Positions 1 to 10,558 are shown, counted from the first letter of the stretch. The stretch is DNA of 64,000 nucleotides from Kordia algicida OT-1 (GCF_000154725.1 NZ_DS544873.1:4375085-4439084), one strand, 5' to 3'. Numbers and translations are program-made. The notes: generated by a model not told the origin, from the sequence alone.

Positions 1-2
1 AA

Positions 3-551
3 GTAGTAAGAATTCCAGGTGAAAAAGCAAAAGTAGCAGTTGATTCTTACGATGATAGAATTGACCCTGTGGGTGCATGTGTGGGAATGAAAGGTTCTCG
101 TATTCACGGAATTGTAAGAGAATTAGGGAACGAAAATATAGATGTAATTAATTACACAACAAACTTACAACTATACATTACACGTGCCTTAAGTCCTGCA
201 AGAGTAAGTTCGCTTAAAATTGATGAAGAAGCGAAACGTGTAGAAGTATTCTTAAAACCAGAAGAAGTATCAAAAGCAATCGGTAAAGGTGGATTCAACA
301 TTCGATTAGCAGGACAACTTACAGGATATGAAATTGATGTATATCGTGAAGGTGTTGAAGAAGATGTTGAATTAACAGAATTCTCTGATGAAATTGAAGC
401 TTGGGTAATAGAAGAATTTAAGAAAATTGGTTTAGATACCGCAAAAAGTGTGCTAGATCAAGAATTGGACTTCCTCGTAAAACAAACGGATTTAGAGGAA
501 GAAACTGTTGGGGAAGTAATACGAATTCTAAAAGAAGAATTCGAAGATTAA
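3..551 (+). CDS. nusA: Transcription termination/antitermination factor NusA (3' part)
   Basis: The reading frame is open from the window edge, so the gene starts upstream and only its C-terminal part (182 residues) is visible. NusA binds RNA polymerase and nascent RNA and controls pausing, termination and antitermination. The visible part begins in the first KH RNA-binding domain, with the hallmark stretch around VGACVGMKGSRIHGIVREL, and continues through the second KH domain with the IGKGGFNIRLA loop. It ends in an acidic tail rich in E and D. A GTG at 69 is an internal Val codon, not a start. infB follows 47 bp downstream, the classical nusA-infB order, so the two are probably co-transcribed. 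The call is secure; only the 5' end is missing. Confidence 0.96.
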   Translation, partial: VVRIPGEKAKVAVDSYDDRIDPVGACVGMKGSRIHGIVRELGNENIDVINYTTNLQLYITRALSPARVSSLKIDEEAKRVEVFLKPEEVSKAIGKGGFNIRLAGQLTGYEIDVYREGVEEDVELTEFSDEIEAWVIEEFKKIGLDTAKSVLDQELDFLVKQTDLEEETVGEVIRILKEEFED

Positions 552-598
552 CAAAAGCAGTTTTTTATTTAAAAAGAGGGTAAAATTTAAAATAGCTT

Positions 599-3415
599 AT
601 GGCTGAACAAAACAAAATAAGGCTTAGTAAAGTACTACGCGAACTAAACATTTCGATCGATAGAGCTGTCGACTTCTTAACGCAGAAAGGTTTTTCTGTG
701 GAAAAAAGACCTACGACCAAAATATCGAAAGAAATATACAATGTGCTACTTGATGGTTTTCAAACCGACAAGAGTAAAAAAGTAGCTTCCAAAGAACTTG
801 GAGAGGAGAAAAGGAAGGAGAAAGAAGCACTAAGAGAACAACTTGCAAAAGAGCAAGAAGAAGCACAGCGTTTACGTGAAGAACGTGAAAAAGTAGTGCG
901 CGCAAAAGCAAACCTTTCTAAACCGAAAACGATTGGAAAAATAGATCTAAACCCTCAAAAAGATACATCGTCTTCAGAAAAGAAAGAAGCTGAAACAGCG
1001 CCAAAAGCTCCTGTTCAAAAAGAGTCTAAGCAAGAAGCTAAAAAAGAAGAAGCAAAACAATCTGCTCCTAAAAAAGAAGCAAAACCGCAAAAAACGCAGA
1101 CAATTTCAAACAGACCAACTTTCTCAAAACCAAAACAGGTTCAGAAAGTTGAACAAAAAGAAAAGCCTGCAAAAAAAGCTCCTGCAAAAGAGGAAGCTAA
1201 AACGGAAACGCCATCTGAGCCAGAGAAAAAAGTAATTGAAACAAAATATCAAAAACTTTCTGGTCCTAAAATGACAGGTCAAAAAATTGACTTGACAAAA
1301 TTTAACAAGGCAAAAAAGAAAAAAGAAGATTCCAAAAAAGAATCGGAAGCAGATAAAAGAAAGAAACGTAAACGTATTTCAAAAACCGGATCAGGAAACA
1401 ATAACCGTTCTGGTGGAAACAATAGATTTGGAGGAAACAAAGGCGGAGGAAATCGTGGTGGAAACCGTAGAGGTGGACAGCGAAAAGCACCTGTTGCTAA
1501 AGTAGAGCCAACAGACGAAGAAGTACAAAAACAAGTACGTGAAACGCTTGAAAAACTTCAAGGGAAAAGCAACAAATCTAAAGGAGCTAAATACCGTAGA
1601 GACAAGCGTGACATCCGTAGGCAGAAAACGGAAGAAGATTTAGAACAACAAGCAGCAGAAAGCAAAGTATTAAAAGCAACAGAATTCGTAACTGTTGGTG
1701 AACTTGCTACAATGATGGATGTTGGAATCAATGACATTATCTCAAAATGTATGATGTTGGGAATCATGGTAACCATGAACCAGCGTTTGGATGCAGATAC
1801 ACTATCAATAGTAGCAGAAGAATTTGGCTTTACAGTTGATTTCGTCGCTGCTGATATTGAAGAAGCAATCCAAGAAGAAGAAGATGCGCCAGAAGATCTA
1901 TCTCCAAGAGCACCAATTGTGACGGTAATGGGACACGTAGATCACGGTAAAACATCATTGCTTGATTACATTCGAAAAGAAAATGTAATTGCAGGTGAAT
2001 CTGGAGGAATCACACAGCACATCGGAGCATACGGAGTGCAGCTAGAAAATGGGCAGCGAATCACATTTCTAGATACGCCTGGTCACGAAGCCTTTACAGC
2101 AATGCGTGCTCGTGGTGCGCAAGTAACGGATATTGCAATTATTGTAATCGCAGCAGATGATGATGTAATGCCGCAAACAAAAGAAGCAATCAGTCACGCG
2201 CAAGCCGCTGGAGTTCCTATTGTTTTTGCAATCAACAAAATTGATAGACCAACAGCAAATCCAGACAAAATTAAAGAGAAACTAGCAGCAATGAATTTGT
2301 TGGTAGAAGATTGGGGAGGAAAAATTCAATCGCATGATATCTCTGCAAAAACTGGATTGGGTGTTGGTGAATTGTTAGAAAAAGTATTGCTTGAAGCAGA
2401 ATTATTAGAACTAAAAGCAAACCCAGATAAAAATGCCGTGGGAACTGTAGTAGAAGCATTCCTTGACAAAGGTCGTGGTTATGTATCAACAATTCTTGTG
2501 CAAAATGGTACCTTAAAAATTGGAGATTACTTATTGGCTGGAAAGCACAGTGGTAAAATCAAAGCGATGTACGATGAGCGTGGTAAAAAAGTAAAAACTG
2601 CCAATCCTTCAACACCAGTATCAATACTTGGTTTAGATGGAGCGCCACAAGCAGGTGATAAATTCAATGTCTTTGAAGATGAAAAAGATGCGAAGCAAAT
2701 TGCCGCAAAACGTACACAATTGCTACGTGAACAATCTGTAAGAACGCAACGTAGAACTACGCTTGGTGATATTGGTAGAAGAATCAAAATTGGAGACTTT
2801 AAAGAGCTTAATATCATTCTTAAAGGTGATGTGGATGGTTCGGTTGAAGCCTTAACAGATTCATTCCAAAAACTATCAACGGAAGAAATTGAAGTAAAAA
2901 TCATTCACAAAGCGGTTGGTGCTATCACAGAAAGTGATGTGTTGTTAGCAAGTGCGTCAGATGCGATTATCATCGGATTTAATGTAAGACCAGCAGGAAA
3001 CGCAAGAATGGTAGCTGATAAAGAAGAAATCGATATCCGTACGTATTCAATCATCTATGATGCTATCAATGATGTAAAAGATGCTATGGAAGGATTGCTA
3101 TCACCAGAAATGAAAGAAGAAATTACTGGAAACGCTGAAATTAGAGAAACATTCAAAATCTCTAAAGTGGGTACAATTGCAGGATGTATGGTGACAGATG
3201 GTAAAATATTTAGAAACTCTAACATCAGATTAATTCGTGATGGAGTTGTAATATTTACTGGTGAATTGGCTTCGTTAAAACGTTTCAAAGATGACGTAAA
3301 AGAAGTAAGTAAAGGGTATGACTGTGGATTGCAAATCAAAAACTACAACGACATCAAAGAAGGTGACATTGTAGAGGCTTTCCAAGAAATTGCAGTAAAG
3401 AAAAAGTTGAAATAA
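599..3415 (+). CDS. infB: Translation initiation factor IF-2
   Basis: IF-2 is the GTPase that places initiator fMet-tRNA on the 30S subunit and promotes subunit joining. The 938-residue protein is long for the family because of a low-complexity linker. Order: an N-terminal IF2_N helical domain (about 1-55); a K/E/A-rich coiled segment (about 60-260); a Gly/Arg/Asn-rich patch near 265-295; a second IF2_N-like domain (about 355-410); then the GTPase with G1 GHVDHGKT at 445-452, G3 DTPGHE near 495 and G4 NKID near 546. The beta-barrel and C-terminal initiator-tRNA-binding domains end at K938. The long charged linker is usual for Bacteroidetes IF-2. It follows nusA and ends at a strong bidirectional terminator. 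Confidence 0.98.
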   Translation: MAEQNKIRLSKVLRELNISIDRAVDFLTQKGFSVEKRPTTKISKEIYNVLLDGFQTDKSKKVASKELGEEKRKEKEALREQLAKEQEEAQRLREEREKVVRAKANLSKPKTIGKIDLNPQKDTSSSEKKEAETAPKAPVQKESKQEAKKEEAKQSAPKKEAKPQKTQTISNRPTFSKPKQVQKVEQKEKPAKKAPAKEEAKTETPSEPEKKVIETKYQKLSGPKMTGQKIDLTKFNKAKKKKEDSKKESEADKRKKRKRISKTGSGNNNRSGGNNRFGGNKGGGNRGGNRRGGQRKAPVAKVEPTDEEVQKQVRETLEKLQGKSNKSKGAKYRRDKRDIRRQKTEEDLEQQAAESKVLKATEFVTVGELATMMDVGINDIISKCMMLGIMVTMNQRLDADTLSIVAEEFGFTVDFVAADIEEAIQEEEDAPEDLSPRAPIVTVMGHVDHGKTSLLDYIRKENVIAGESGGITQHIGAYGVQLENGQRITFLDTPGHEAFTAMRARGAQVTDIAIIVIAADDDVMPQTKEAISHAQAAGVPIVFAINKIDRPTANPDKIKEKLAAMNLLVEDWGGKIQSHDISAKTGLGVGELLEKVLLEAELLELKANPDKNAVGTVVEAFLDKGRGYVSTILVQNGTLKIGDYLLAGKHSGKIKAMYDERGKKVKTANPSTPVSILGLDGAPQAGDKFNVFEDEKDAKQIAAKRTQLLREQSVRTQRRTTLGDIGRRIKIGDFKELNIILKGDVDGSVEALTDSFQKLSTEEIEVKIIHKAVGAITESDVLLASASDAIIIGFNVRPAGNARMVADKEEIDIRTYSIIYDAINDVKDAMEGLLSPEMKEEITGNAEIRETFKISKVGTIAGCMVTDGKIFRNSNIRLIRDGVVIFTGELASLKRFKDDVKEVSKGYDCGLQIKNYNDIKEGDIVEAFQEIAVKKKLK

Positions 3416-3433
3416 ACTTTCTAAAATATGTAC

Positions 3434-3465
3434 AAAAAAGGATCGCAATTGCGATCCTTTTTTTA
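3434..3465. terminator. Bidirectional terminator between infB and the SPOR gene
   Basis: A perfect palindrome built on GGATCGCAATTGCGATCC, flanked by an A-run on the left and a T-run on the right, is centred between 3448 and 3449. It lies in the 83-bp gap between two convergent genes and can stop transcription from both sides. Confidence 0.9.
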
Positions 3466-3498
3466 TGATATACGATTATTAAATCAATTCAATAATCG

Positions 3499-3900
3499 TT
3501 ACTTTTTCTTCTTCTTTGGAGGTGTAAAAACAAAAGCGTTTGGAAAAGTCTTTTGTACTTCTACTAAATAACGTTCAGCCTCCAAACTCGTTCTAAAATT
3601 TCCTACCCAAACTTTATAATTTGGAGTTTCAAATTTAATATTGGCAGGAATATCATAGTACTTTGCTTCAAATCTAGACTTCACTTTTTGAGCATTTCGG
3701 AGTTTTCCATTGAAGATTTGAATCTTCAAACGCGTGTCGTTATCCGTTTCTTGGTTAATTTCTTTCTGATATGTAAGTAATTTATCAATTTTCGGGTCTT
3801 TGGAGATGTTAATTTCTCCTTGTTGTGCTGTTGCAACTCCCGAATAAAAAAAAGCTGTTAAAGCTAAAATAGCAATCTTTTCTAAAGCTAAAAATCTCAT
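3499..3900 (-). CDS. SPOR-domain secreted protein
   Basis: A 133-residue protein with an N-terminal signal peptide (about 1-25, ending near ATAQ), a short linker, and a C-terminal SPOR-like domain. The domain is recognisable from the phrase YKVWVGNFRTSLEAERYL and the final Lys-rich tail. SPOR domains bind denuded peptidoglycan glycan strands at division sites. A longer start at 3921 is possible, but a TAnnTTTG box on the minus strand at 3919-3926 would put transcription start downstream of it. I therefore use the ATG at 3900. The gene is monocistronic and convergent with infB. Its exact target is unknown. Confidence 0.8.
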   Translation of the reverse strand: MRFLALEKIAILALTAFFYSGVATAQQGEINISKDPKIDKLLTYQKEINQETDNDTRLKIQIFNGKLRNAQKVKSRFEAKYYDIPANIKFETPNYKVWVGNFRTSLEAERYLVEVQKTFPNAFVFTPPKKKKK

Positions 3901-3918
3901 AATGAATACAATTTTATA

Positions 3919-3926
3919 CAAATGTA
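3919..3926 (-). promoter_or_regulatory. Bacteroidetes -7 box for the SPOR gene
   Basis: TACATTTG on the minus strand fits TAnnTTTG and lies about 18 bases before the ATG at 3900. No well-spaced TTG -33 element is visible. It argues for the shorter SPOR start. Confidence 0.5.
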
Positions 3927-4024
3927 AAATATACTAACGAACTTTAGAGTACAAATGTTATTTAGAATTACTATAAATTACAAATTAACAGTTCACTAAC
4001 ATTTCTCAAATTAAACGCTATTTG

Positions 4025-4032
4025 TATTTTTG
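4025..4032 (+). promoter_or_regulatory. Putative -7 box for the act-cox operon
   Basis: TATTTTTG matches TAnnTTTG and lies 81 bases before actA. It would give a leader of roughly 75 nt. The -33 TTG is not at the expected spacing, so support is moderate. Confidence 0.45.
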
Positions 4033-4113
4033 CTCAAATTTGGAACAAGCATGAACGTCTAAGTTCAAACTAAACTTAGAAAAAACCATGCCAAATTAAG
4101 AAGACTTTAAAAT

Positions 4114-5409
4114 ATGAAAAAGGTGAATCACCGTAATTCAATTTCAAGAATTTTAGGAATCGCGCTAGCGCTAATGCTAGCATTTTCAACTTCTATCTTT
4201 GCTCAAGGCGAGGCCGCAATAAAAGAAGGTGAAGCTTTGTTTAAAGCAAATTGTGCTGCTTGTCATAAAATGGATGCCATGTCTACGGGTCCAGCATTAA
4301 GAGGAGTGGAAGCACGTTTGGAGGAAGAAGAAGGCTTAGATCGTGAGTGGTTGTATAAATGGATCAAAAACAGTTCGGCACTAATCAAGTCGGGAGATCG
4401 TTATGCAGTTAAAGTGTACGAAGCTAATGGTAAACGTCAAATGACAGCGTTTCCGCAGTTAAGTAATGAGGATATTGATAATATTCTTGCGTATACTGCT
4501 CAGGAAAAAGCGCCGCCGGTTAATGGTGGTGGTGAGTTGACTCCAGTAGTTGTAGATAATGGAGGTTTCTCAAACAAAATGATTCTTTGGGCGTTAATCG
4601 TGTTATTTGGATTGCTTGCTCTAGGGTTGTTCTTAGTAAATAAAACACTTCGCAAATTTGCAGTTGCCAATGGTACGTTGGTTGTTGAAGAAGAAAAAGG
4701 AACGCCAATATGGAAAGCATTTGTTCAAAATCAATTCTTGGTAATTGTAGCGACTATCTTTTTCTTGTTAGGTTCAGCATATTTTGGGTATGGGTATCTA
4801 ATGCAAGTTGGAGTCGATCAAGGATATCAACCAATTCAGCCAATCCATTACTCACACAGAATTCACGCTGGAGATAATAAAATAGAATGTAAATACTGTC
4901 ACTCGTCAGCGAGAGTAAGTAAGCATTCAGGAATTCCATCATTAAATGTATGTATGAACTGTCACAAAAACATTGCGCAGGTATCTGAAGATGTTCAGAA
5001 AGAAGGTGTAAAGTATGGTGTTGACTACAATGCAGAAATTCAGAAACTCTATGAGGCAACAGGTTGGGATCCAACAAAGCAAGATTATGTAAATGATCCA
5101 AAGCCAGTAAAATGGGTGCGTATTCATAACTTGCCAGACTTTGTGTACTTCAATCACTCGCAACACGTATCTGTAGCAGGAGTTGACTGTCAAACATGTC
5201 ACGGGCAAATTCAAGAAATGGAAATTGTTGAGCAACACTCTCCACTAACAATGGGATGGTGCATCAACTGTCACAGAGAAACAGATGTGAACTTCAGAGG
5301 AAGTGCATACTATGACAAGATTCACGAGCAGTTAAAAGAAAAATATGGTGTTGAATCATTCAAAGCGTCTCAAATGGGAGCGTTAGAATGTGGAAAATGT
5401 CACTATTAA
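4114..5409 (+). CDS. actA: Alternative complex III subunit A, multihaem cytochrome c
   Basis: ActA is the multihaem electron-transfer subunit of alternative complex III (menaquinol:cytochrome c/oxidase oxidoreductase) on the periplasmic face of the inner membrane. The 431-residue protein has a signal peptide (about 1-31) and six CxxCH haem-c motifs: CAACH at 47-51, CKYCH at 259, CMNCH at 280, CQTCH at 359, CINCH at 383 and CGKCH at 426. The first lies in a mono-haem class-I-like cytochrome c domain, separated from the pentahaem C-terminal domain by two hydrophobic segments (about 155-175 and 205-230). It is the first gene of actABCDEF-coxBA and lies 30 bp before actB. The order and motif set make the call secure; the N-terminal cytochrome fusion is worth noting. 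Confidence 0.95.
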   Translation: MKKVNHRNSISRILGIALALMLAFSTSIFAQGEAAIKEGEALFKANCAACHKMDAMSTGPALRGVEARLEEEEGLDREWLYKWIKNSSALIKSGDRYAVKVYEANGKRQMTAFPQLSNEDIDNILAYTAQEKAPPVNGGGELTPVVVDNGGFSNKMILWALIVLFGLLALGLFLVNKTLRKFAVANGTLVVEEEKGTPIWKAFVQNQFLVIVATIFFLLGSAYFGYGYLMQVGVDQGYQPIQPIHYSHRIHAGDNKIECKYCHSSARVSKHSGIPSLNVCMNCHKNIAQVSEDVQKEGVKYGVDYNAEIQKLYEATGWDPTKQDYVNDPKPVKWVRIHNLPDFVYFNHSQHVSVAGVDCQTCHGQIQEMEIVEQHSPLTMGWCINCHRETDVNFRGSAYYDKIHEQLKEKYGVESFKASQMGALECGKCHY

Positions 5410-5439
5410 TAGTAATATAAGAAGCTAATTATATATAAT

Positions 5440-8400
5440 ATGGCATCAAACAAGAAATACTGGAAAAGTGTTGAGGAGCTAAATGAAAATAGCACTATTG
5501 TTGAGACGCTTAGACAGAATGAGTTTGTAGAAGAAGTTCCTGTAGATGAATTCTTAGGGGATAAACAGACTTTAGAGTCTTCTTCAACTTCTCGTAGAGA
5601 CTTTCTTAAATATGTTGGTTTTAGTACAGCTGCTGCAACATTGGCAGCCTGTGAAGGGCCAGTTATTAAATCTATTCCTTATGTAGTGCAACCAGAAACA
5701 ATTGTTCCTGGAGTTGCAGACTACTACGCAACAACAATTGCTGATGGATATGATTTTGCAAGTATTTTAATTAAAACACGAGAAGGTCGTCCAATTAAAG
5801 TTGAAAACAACAAGGAAGCTGTAACTAAAGGAAGTGCAAATGCAAGAGTTCATGCGTCTGTATTATCTTTATATGATAGCATGAGAGTTAAGCAACCTAA
5901 AATTGCTGGTGCAGATGCTTCTTGGGAAACGTTGGATGCTGAAATTGGTCAAAAACTAAACCAAGTAAGTGCTTCTGGAAAGCAAATCGTTTTACTTACA
6001 CAAACTTTTGCAAGTCCTTCAACTGCAAAATTAGTTGGAGAATTTAAAGCAAGATATGGAAACGTAAATCATGTAGTATACGATGCAATCTCAGAATCTA
6101 CAGCATTAGATGCTTTTGAAGCTAAATACGGTCAAAGAGCATTAGCTGATTACGACTTTTCTAAAGCAGAAGTGATCGTGTCTGTCGGAGCTGACTTCTT
6201 AGGAGATTGGCAAGGTGGTGGATATGATGATGGTTATGCTAAAGGTAGAATTCCTACTGGTAAGCATGGTCAGGCAAAAATGTCTAGACATGTGCAGTTT
6301 GAAGCAAACATGACATTATCAGGTGCAAATGCTGATAAGCGTGTGCCGTTATCTCCATCAGATCAAAAAGTTGCTTTAGCAAAAATCTATGCAGGAGTTA
6401 CAGGAAATAGTGTTTCAGGTAGAAAACTATCTGATAAAGTTGAAGATGCGATCAAAAAAGCAGTTGCGCAACTTAAAAAAGCAAATTCTAAAGCAGTTGT
6501 GGTATCAGGAATCAATGATGTTGATGCGCAAAGCTTAGTGTTGGCTATCAATGAAAGCTTAAATAGTGAAGCGTTTGACAAAGATGCGCCACGTAAAATA
6601 AGACAAGGTGATGATAAAGCTGTAGCAAAACTAATCAGTGATATGAAAGCTGGTACTGTTGGAGGAATCATCATGGCTGGAGTAAATCCAGTATATACAT
6701 TGCCAAATGGAGAAGAATTTGGTGAAGCTTTAAGTAAATTAGACTTAGCTGTTACATTCACGCAAAAAGAAGATGAAACAGCATTAAAAACGAAATACGT
6801 AGCTGCTGCTCCACATTATTTAGAATCTTGGGGAGATGTAGAGATCAAAAAAGGTCACTACAGTGTAATGCAACCTACAATTCGTCCATTATTTGATACA
6901 AGACAATTTCAAGACGCTTTATTAAAGTGGACTGGAAATGAAAAAGCATACTACGAATACCTAAAAGAAACATGGACTACAGAAATTCTTGGAGGAACTC
7001 CTTGGAATATAGCTGTTCATGATGGTGTATTCAAAACAACAGCAGAAGTAAGTTTGGCTGATGAAGCCAATGCTGCTATTGAAGAAGCGGAAGCTAACCA
7101 AACAGACGAAGAAGTAGGAGCGACAGCAATGCAAAACACAGATGTTGGTGCGCAAGCTAGAAAATTGGCTTCAACTCCTGCGGCTTCTGGAATGGAGTTG
7201 GTTTTATACGCTAAAACAGGAATGGGAGATGGACAACAAGCTAACAACCCTTGGTTGCAAGAATTCCCTGATCCAATTACTAGAGCTTCTTGGGATAACT
7301 ACTTAACCATATCTCAAGCTGATGCTGATGCAAATGAAATCAAAAACTGGAATGTTGCCAATGGCGGATTAAACGGTAGCTATGTTGATGTTACTGTAAA
7401 TGGTCAGGTAATAAAAAATGTGCCAGTAATCATTCAGCCAGGTCAAGCAAAAGGAACTGTTGGTTTAGCTTTAGGTTACGGTAAAAAAGCCGGAATCAAA
7501 GAAGAAATGCAAACGGGAGTAAACGCTTATAAAATTTACAACAACTTCAATGCAACTCAAAACGTCTCAATCTCACTAGCTGGCGGAACACACGAATTTG
7601 CTTGTGTGCAGTTGCACAATACGCTAATGGGTAGAGGTGACATTGTAAAAGAAACAACATTAGAAATATTCAATACGAAAGATCACCACGAATGGAATCC
7701 AATGCCACATGTGTCTAAAAATCATGAAATGATTGATGCGACAGATCCTGGTGCGGATATGTGGGATGAATTTGATCGTTCTATTGGACATCACTTCAAC
7801 TTAGCTATTGACTTAAACGCTTGTACGGGTTGTGGAGCATGTGTAATTGCATGTCACGCAGAAAACAATGTGCCAGTAGTTGGTAAATCAGAAGTAAGAC
7901 GAAGTAGAGATATGCACTGGTTGCGTATTGATAGATACTATTCATCTGAAGATACTTTCAGTGAAGATGTTGAAAAGAAAGAAAACTTTGGCGGGCTATT
8001 TGGAGACAATGGTTCATTAGGAGGATTTGTTGAAATGGAAGATCCAGCAGAAAATCCACAAGTTGCTTTCCAACCTGTAATGTGTCAGCACTGTAATCAT
8101 GCACCATGTGAAACAGTATGTCCAGTAGCAGCAACATCACACGGTCGTCAAGGTCAAAACCATATGGCATATAACCGTTGTGTTGGAACACGTTACTGTG
8201 CAAACAACTGTCCTTACAAAGTACGTCGATTCAACTGGTTCTTATACAACAAGAATGATGAGTTCGATTATCACATGAATGACGACTTAGGTCGTATGGT
8301 ATTAAACCCAGATGTAGTAGTACGTTCTAGAGGTGTGATGGAAAAATGTTCTATGTGTATTCAAAAAACACAAAAAACAATCCTTGATGCAAAACGTGAT

Positions 8401-8607
8401 GGAAGACCTGTAAAAGACGGTGAATTCCAAACGGCTTGTTCTGCGGCATGTAGTTCAGGAGCAATGACATTCGGAGACATCAATGATAAAGAAAGCAAAG
8501 TTGCTGAATTATTAGAAGATGACCGTATGTATCATTTATTAGAGCATGTTGGGACAAAACCAAACGTACAATATCACGTAAAGGTTAGAAACACTAAAGA
8601 AGCATAA
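5440..8607 (+). CDS. actB: Alternative complex III subunit B, molybdopterin-oxidoreductase-like Fe-S protein
   Basis: ActB is the large peripheral subunit of alternative complex III. It fuses a molybdopterin-oxidoreductase-like domain, which in characterised ACIII carries no Mo cofactor, to a four-cluster ferredoxin domain. In 1055 residues: an internal Tat-like motif SRRDFLK at 51-57 followed by a lipobox-like LAAC (Cys71); the MopB-like region (about 80-760); then the Fe-S domain starting near residue 790. The Fe-S cysteine groups read CTGCGACVIACH, CQHCNHAPCETVCP, CVGTRYCANNCP and CSMCIQK...CSAACSSG. An acidic Ala/Glu-rich insert near 530-590 looks like a surface loop. Both ends and the context agree with family ActB. 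Confidence 0.95.
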   Translation: MASNKKYWKSVEELNENSTIVETLRQNEFVEEVPVDEFLGDKQTLESSSTSRRDFLKYVGFSTAAATLAACEGPVIKSIPYVVQPETIVPGVADYYATTIADGYDFASILIKTREGRPIKVENNKEAVTKGSANARVHASVLSLYDSMRVKQPKIAGADASWETLDAEIGQKLNQVSASGKQIVLLTQTFASPSTAKLVGEFKARYGNVNHVVYDAISESTALDAFEAKYGQRALADYDFSKAEVIVSVGADFLGDWQGGGYDDGYAKGRIPTGKHGQAKMSRHVQFEANMTLSGANADKRVPLSPSDQKVALAKIYAGVTGNSVSGRKLSDKVEDAIKKAVAQLKKANSKAVVVSGINDVDAQSLVLAINESLNSEAFDKDAPRKIRQGDDKAVAKLISDMKAGTVGGIIMAGVNPVYTLPNGEEFGEALSKLDLAVTFTQKEDETALKTKYVAAAPHYLESWGDVEIKKGHYSVMQPTIRPLFDTRQFQDALLKWTGNEKAYYEYLKETWTTEILGGTPWNIAVHDGVFKTTAEVSLADEANAAIEEAEANQTDEEVGATAMQNTDVGAQARKLASTPAASGMELVLYAKTGMGDGQQANNPWLQEFPDPITRASWDNYLTISQADADANEIKNWNVANGGLNGSYVDVTVNGQVIKNVPVIIQPGQAKGTVGLALGYGKKAGIKEEMQTGVNAYKIYNNFNATQNVSISLAGGTHEFACVQLHNTLMGRGDIVKETTLEIFNTKDHHEWNPMPHVSKNHEMIDATDPGADMWDEFDRSIGHHFNLAIDLNACTGCGACVIACHAENNVPVVGKSEVRRSRDMHWLRIDRYYSSEDTFSEDVEKKENFGGLFGDNGSLGGFVEMEDPAENPQVAFQPVMCQHCNHAPCETVCPVAATSHGRQGQNHMAYNRCVGTRYCANNCPYKVRRFNWFLYNKNDEFDYHMNDDLGRMVLNPDVVVRSRGVMEKCSMCIQKTQKTILDAKRDGRPVKDGEFQTACSAACSSGAMTFGDINDKESKVAELLEDDRMYHLLEHVGTKPNVQYHVKVRNTKEA

Positions 8608-8641
8608 AAAATAATTAATAAGAAACAATTATAAACGGATT

Positions 8642-10033
8642 ATGGCGTCGCATTACGAAGCACCTATAAGAAAACCCTTAGTAACTGGAGATAAATCATA
8701 TCATGATGTAACTCTTGATATTGTCGCTCCAGTAGAAGGAAAAGCAAATAAGCAATGGTGGATAGTATTCTCAATTGCTTTGATAGCATTCCTTTGGGGA
8801 ATTGGATGTATCATCTATACAGTATCTACTGGAATTGGAGTTTGGGGTCTTAACAAAACTGTCGGTTGGGCTTGGGATATTACAAACTTTGTATGGTGGG
8901 TTGGTATTGGTCACGCAGGAACCTTAATTTCTGCCGTACTATTACTTTTCCGTCAAAAATGGAGAATGGCAATTAACCGTTCAGCGGAAGCCATGACGAT
9001 CTTTTCAGTAGTGCAAGCGGGACTTTTCCCAATTATTCACATGGGTCGTCCATGGTTAGCATATTGGGTATTACCAATTCCAAACCAATTTGGATCACTA
9101 TGGGTAAACTTTAACTCACCATTACTTTGGGATGTATTTGCAATCTCTACATATTTATCTGTGTCATTAGTATTCTGGTGGACAGGTTTATTGCCAGATT
9201 TTGCAATGATTAGAGACAGAGCTGTAAAGCCTTTCCAAAAGAAAATATACAGTTTAGTAAGTTTTGGATGGAGTGGACGTGCTAAAGATTGGCAACGTTT
9301 TGAAGAAGTATCTTTGGTACTTGCAGGTTTAGCAACACCATTAGTACTTTCTGTACATACCATTGTATCGTTTGACTTCGCAACATCGGTAATTCCAGGA
9401 TGGCATACAACAATTTTCCCTCCTTACTTCGTTGCAGGTGCGATCTTCTCAGGATTCGCAATGGTAAATACACTATTAATCATTATGAGAAAAGTATGTA
9501 ATATGGAAGACTATATTACATTACAACACATTGAATTAATGAACATCGTAATTATGATTACTGGTTCAATTGTTGGATGTGCCTATATAACTGAGTTATT
9601 CATCGCATGGTATTCAGGAGTTGAATACGAACAATATGCATTCTTAAACAGAGCAACTGGTCCTTACTGGTGGGCATATTGGGCAATGATGACATGTAAC
9701 GTGTTCTCTCCACAATTTATGTGGTCTAAAAAATTAAGAACAAGTATCATGTTCTCTTTTATAATCTCTATTGTCGTAAACATAGGAATGTGGTTTGAGC
9801 GTTTCGTAATTATCGTTACATCATTACACAGAGATTACCTTCCATCATCATGGACGATGTTCTCACCAACATTTGTAGACATAGGAATATTTATTGGTAC
9901 GATTGGATTCTTCTTTGTATTGTTCTTGTTATACTCTCGAACATTCCCTGTAATTGCACAGGCGGAAGTAAAATCTATCTTAAAATCATCAGGAGAAAAA
10001 TATAAAAAACTAAGAGACGGTAACCATGAGTAG
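8642..10033 (+). CDS. actC: Alternative complex III subunit C, NrfD-like quinol-binding membrane protein
   Basis: ActC is the polytopic NrfD/PsrC-like subunit that binds menaquinol in the membrane and passes electrons to ActB. The 463-residue protein has about nine to ten hydrophobic helices. Conserved features include GHAGTLISA near the third helix, IIHMGRPWLAYW after it, and the late signature FERF...LHRDYLP with the HRDYLP block at 396-401. It overlaps actD by 8 bp (ATGAGTAG), so translation of the two is probably coupled. A partial look-alike of its C-terminal helices is encoded at 19193-19762. Confidence 0.95.
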   Translation: MASHYEAPIRKPLVTGDKSYHDVTLDIVAPVEGKANKQWWIVFSIALIAFLWGIGCIIYTVSTGIGVWGLNKTVGWAWDITNFVWWVGIGHAGTLISAVLLLFRQKWRMAINRSAEAMTIFSVVQAGLFPIIHMGRPWLAYWVLPIPNQFGSLWVNFNSPLLWDVFAISTYLSVSLVFWWTGLLPDFAMIRDRAVKPFQKKIYSLVSFGWSGRAKDWQRFEEVSLVLAGLATPLVLSVHTIVSFDFATSVIPGWHTTIFPPYFVAGAIFSGFAMVNTLLIIMRKVCNMEDYITLQHIELMNIVIMITGSIVGCAYITELFIAWYSGVEYEQYAFLNRATGPYWWAYWAMMTCNVFSPQFMWSKKLRTSIMFSFIISIVVNIGMWFERFVIIVTSLHRDYLPSSWTMFSPTFVDIGIFIGTIGFFFVLFLLYSRTFPVIAQAEVKSILKSSGEKYKKLRDGNHE

Positions 10034-10550
10034 TAAAGTAATACAAGCAATGTATACCGATGACGATGTGCTAATGTCAGCAGTGAAAAGAGTACGTCAA
10101 GAAAATCATCATATCGAAGAAGTGTATACGCCATTTCCTGTACACGGACTAGACAAAGCTATGGGATTAGAGCCTACGCGACTTGCCATTACAGCATTTA
10201 TGTATGGATGTGTTGGATTATCAGTTGCAATATCAATGATGTATTTTATCATGATTGTTGATTGGCCACAAAATATTGGAGGAAAACCAAGTTTCAGTTT
10301 CTTAGAAAACATGCCAGCATTCGTCCCTATTATGTTCGAAATGACGGTATTTTTTGCAGCCCATTTAATGGTAATCACATTTTACATGAGAAGTAAATTA
10401 TGGCCATTCAAAGAAGCTGAAAACCCAGATCCAAGAACAACAGACGATCACTTCTTAATGGAAGTATCTGTTCATGGAGATGAAGAAGTACTAAAAGCAC
10501 TATTGTTAGAAACTGGTGCTACAGAAATTAAAGTCACTGAAAAGCATTAA
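10026..10550 (+). CDS. actD: Alternative complex III subunit D (DUF3341)
   Basis: ActD is a small two-helix membrane subunit of alternative complex III with a cytoplasmic domain on each side. In this 174-residue protein the two hydrophobic segments lie at about 55-80 and 100-125, flanked by VHGLDKAMGLEPTRL and a C-terminal domain ending in an ATEIKV segment. The start codon lies inside actC (8-bp overlap), and actE follows 8 bp later. Membership in the DUF3341 family is inferred from position and from the central pattern. Confidence 0.92.
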   Translation: MSSKVIQAMYTDDDVLMSAVKRVRQENHHIEEVYTPFPVHGLDKAMGLEPTRLAITAFMYGCVGLSVAISMMYFIMIVDWPQNIGGKPSFSFLENMPAFVPIMFEMTVFFAAHLMVITFYMRSKLWPFKEAENPDPRTTDDHFLMEVSVHGDEEVLKALLLETGATEIKVTEKH

Positions 10551-10558
10551 TAAGAATT

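Noticed and set aside
1302-2904. Minus-strand frames within infB
   Set aside because: Shadows of the codon bias of infB, with no start signal or family match.
4051-4099. Two tiny frames (ATG AAC GTC TAA and ATG CCA AAT TAA) in the actA leader
   Set aside because: Three codons each; expected by chance, and no regulatory pattern such as an attenuator hairpin is visible.
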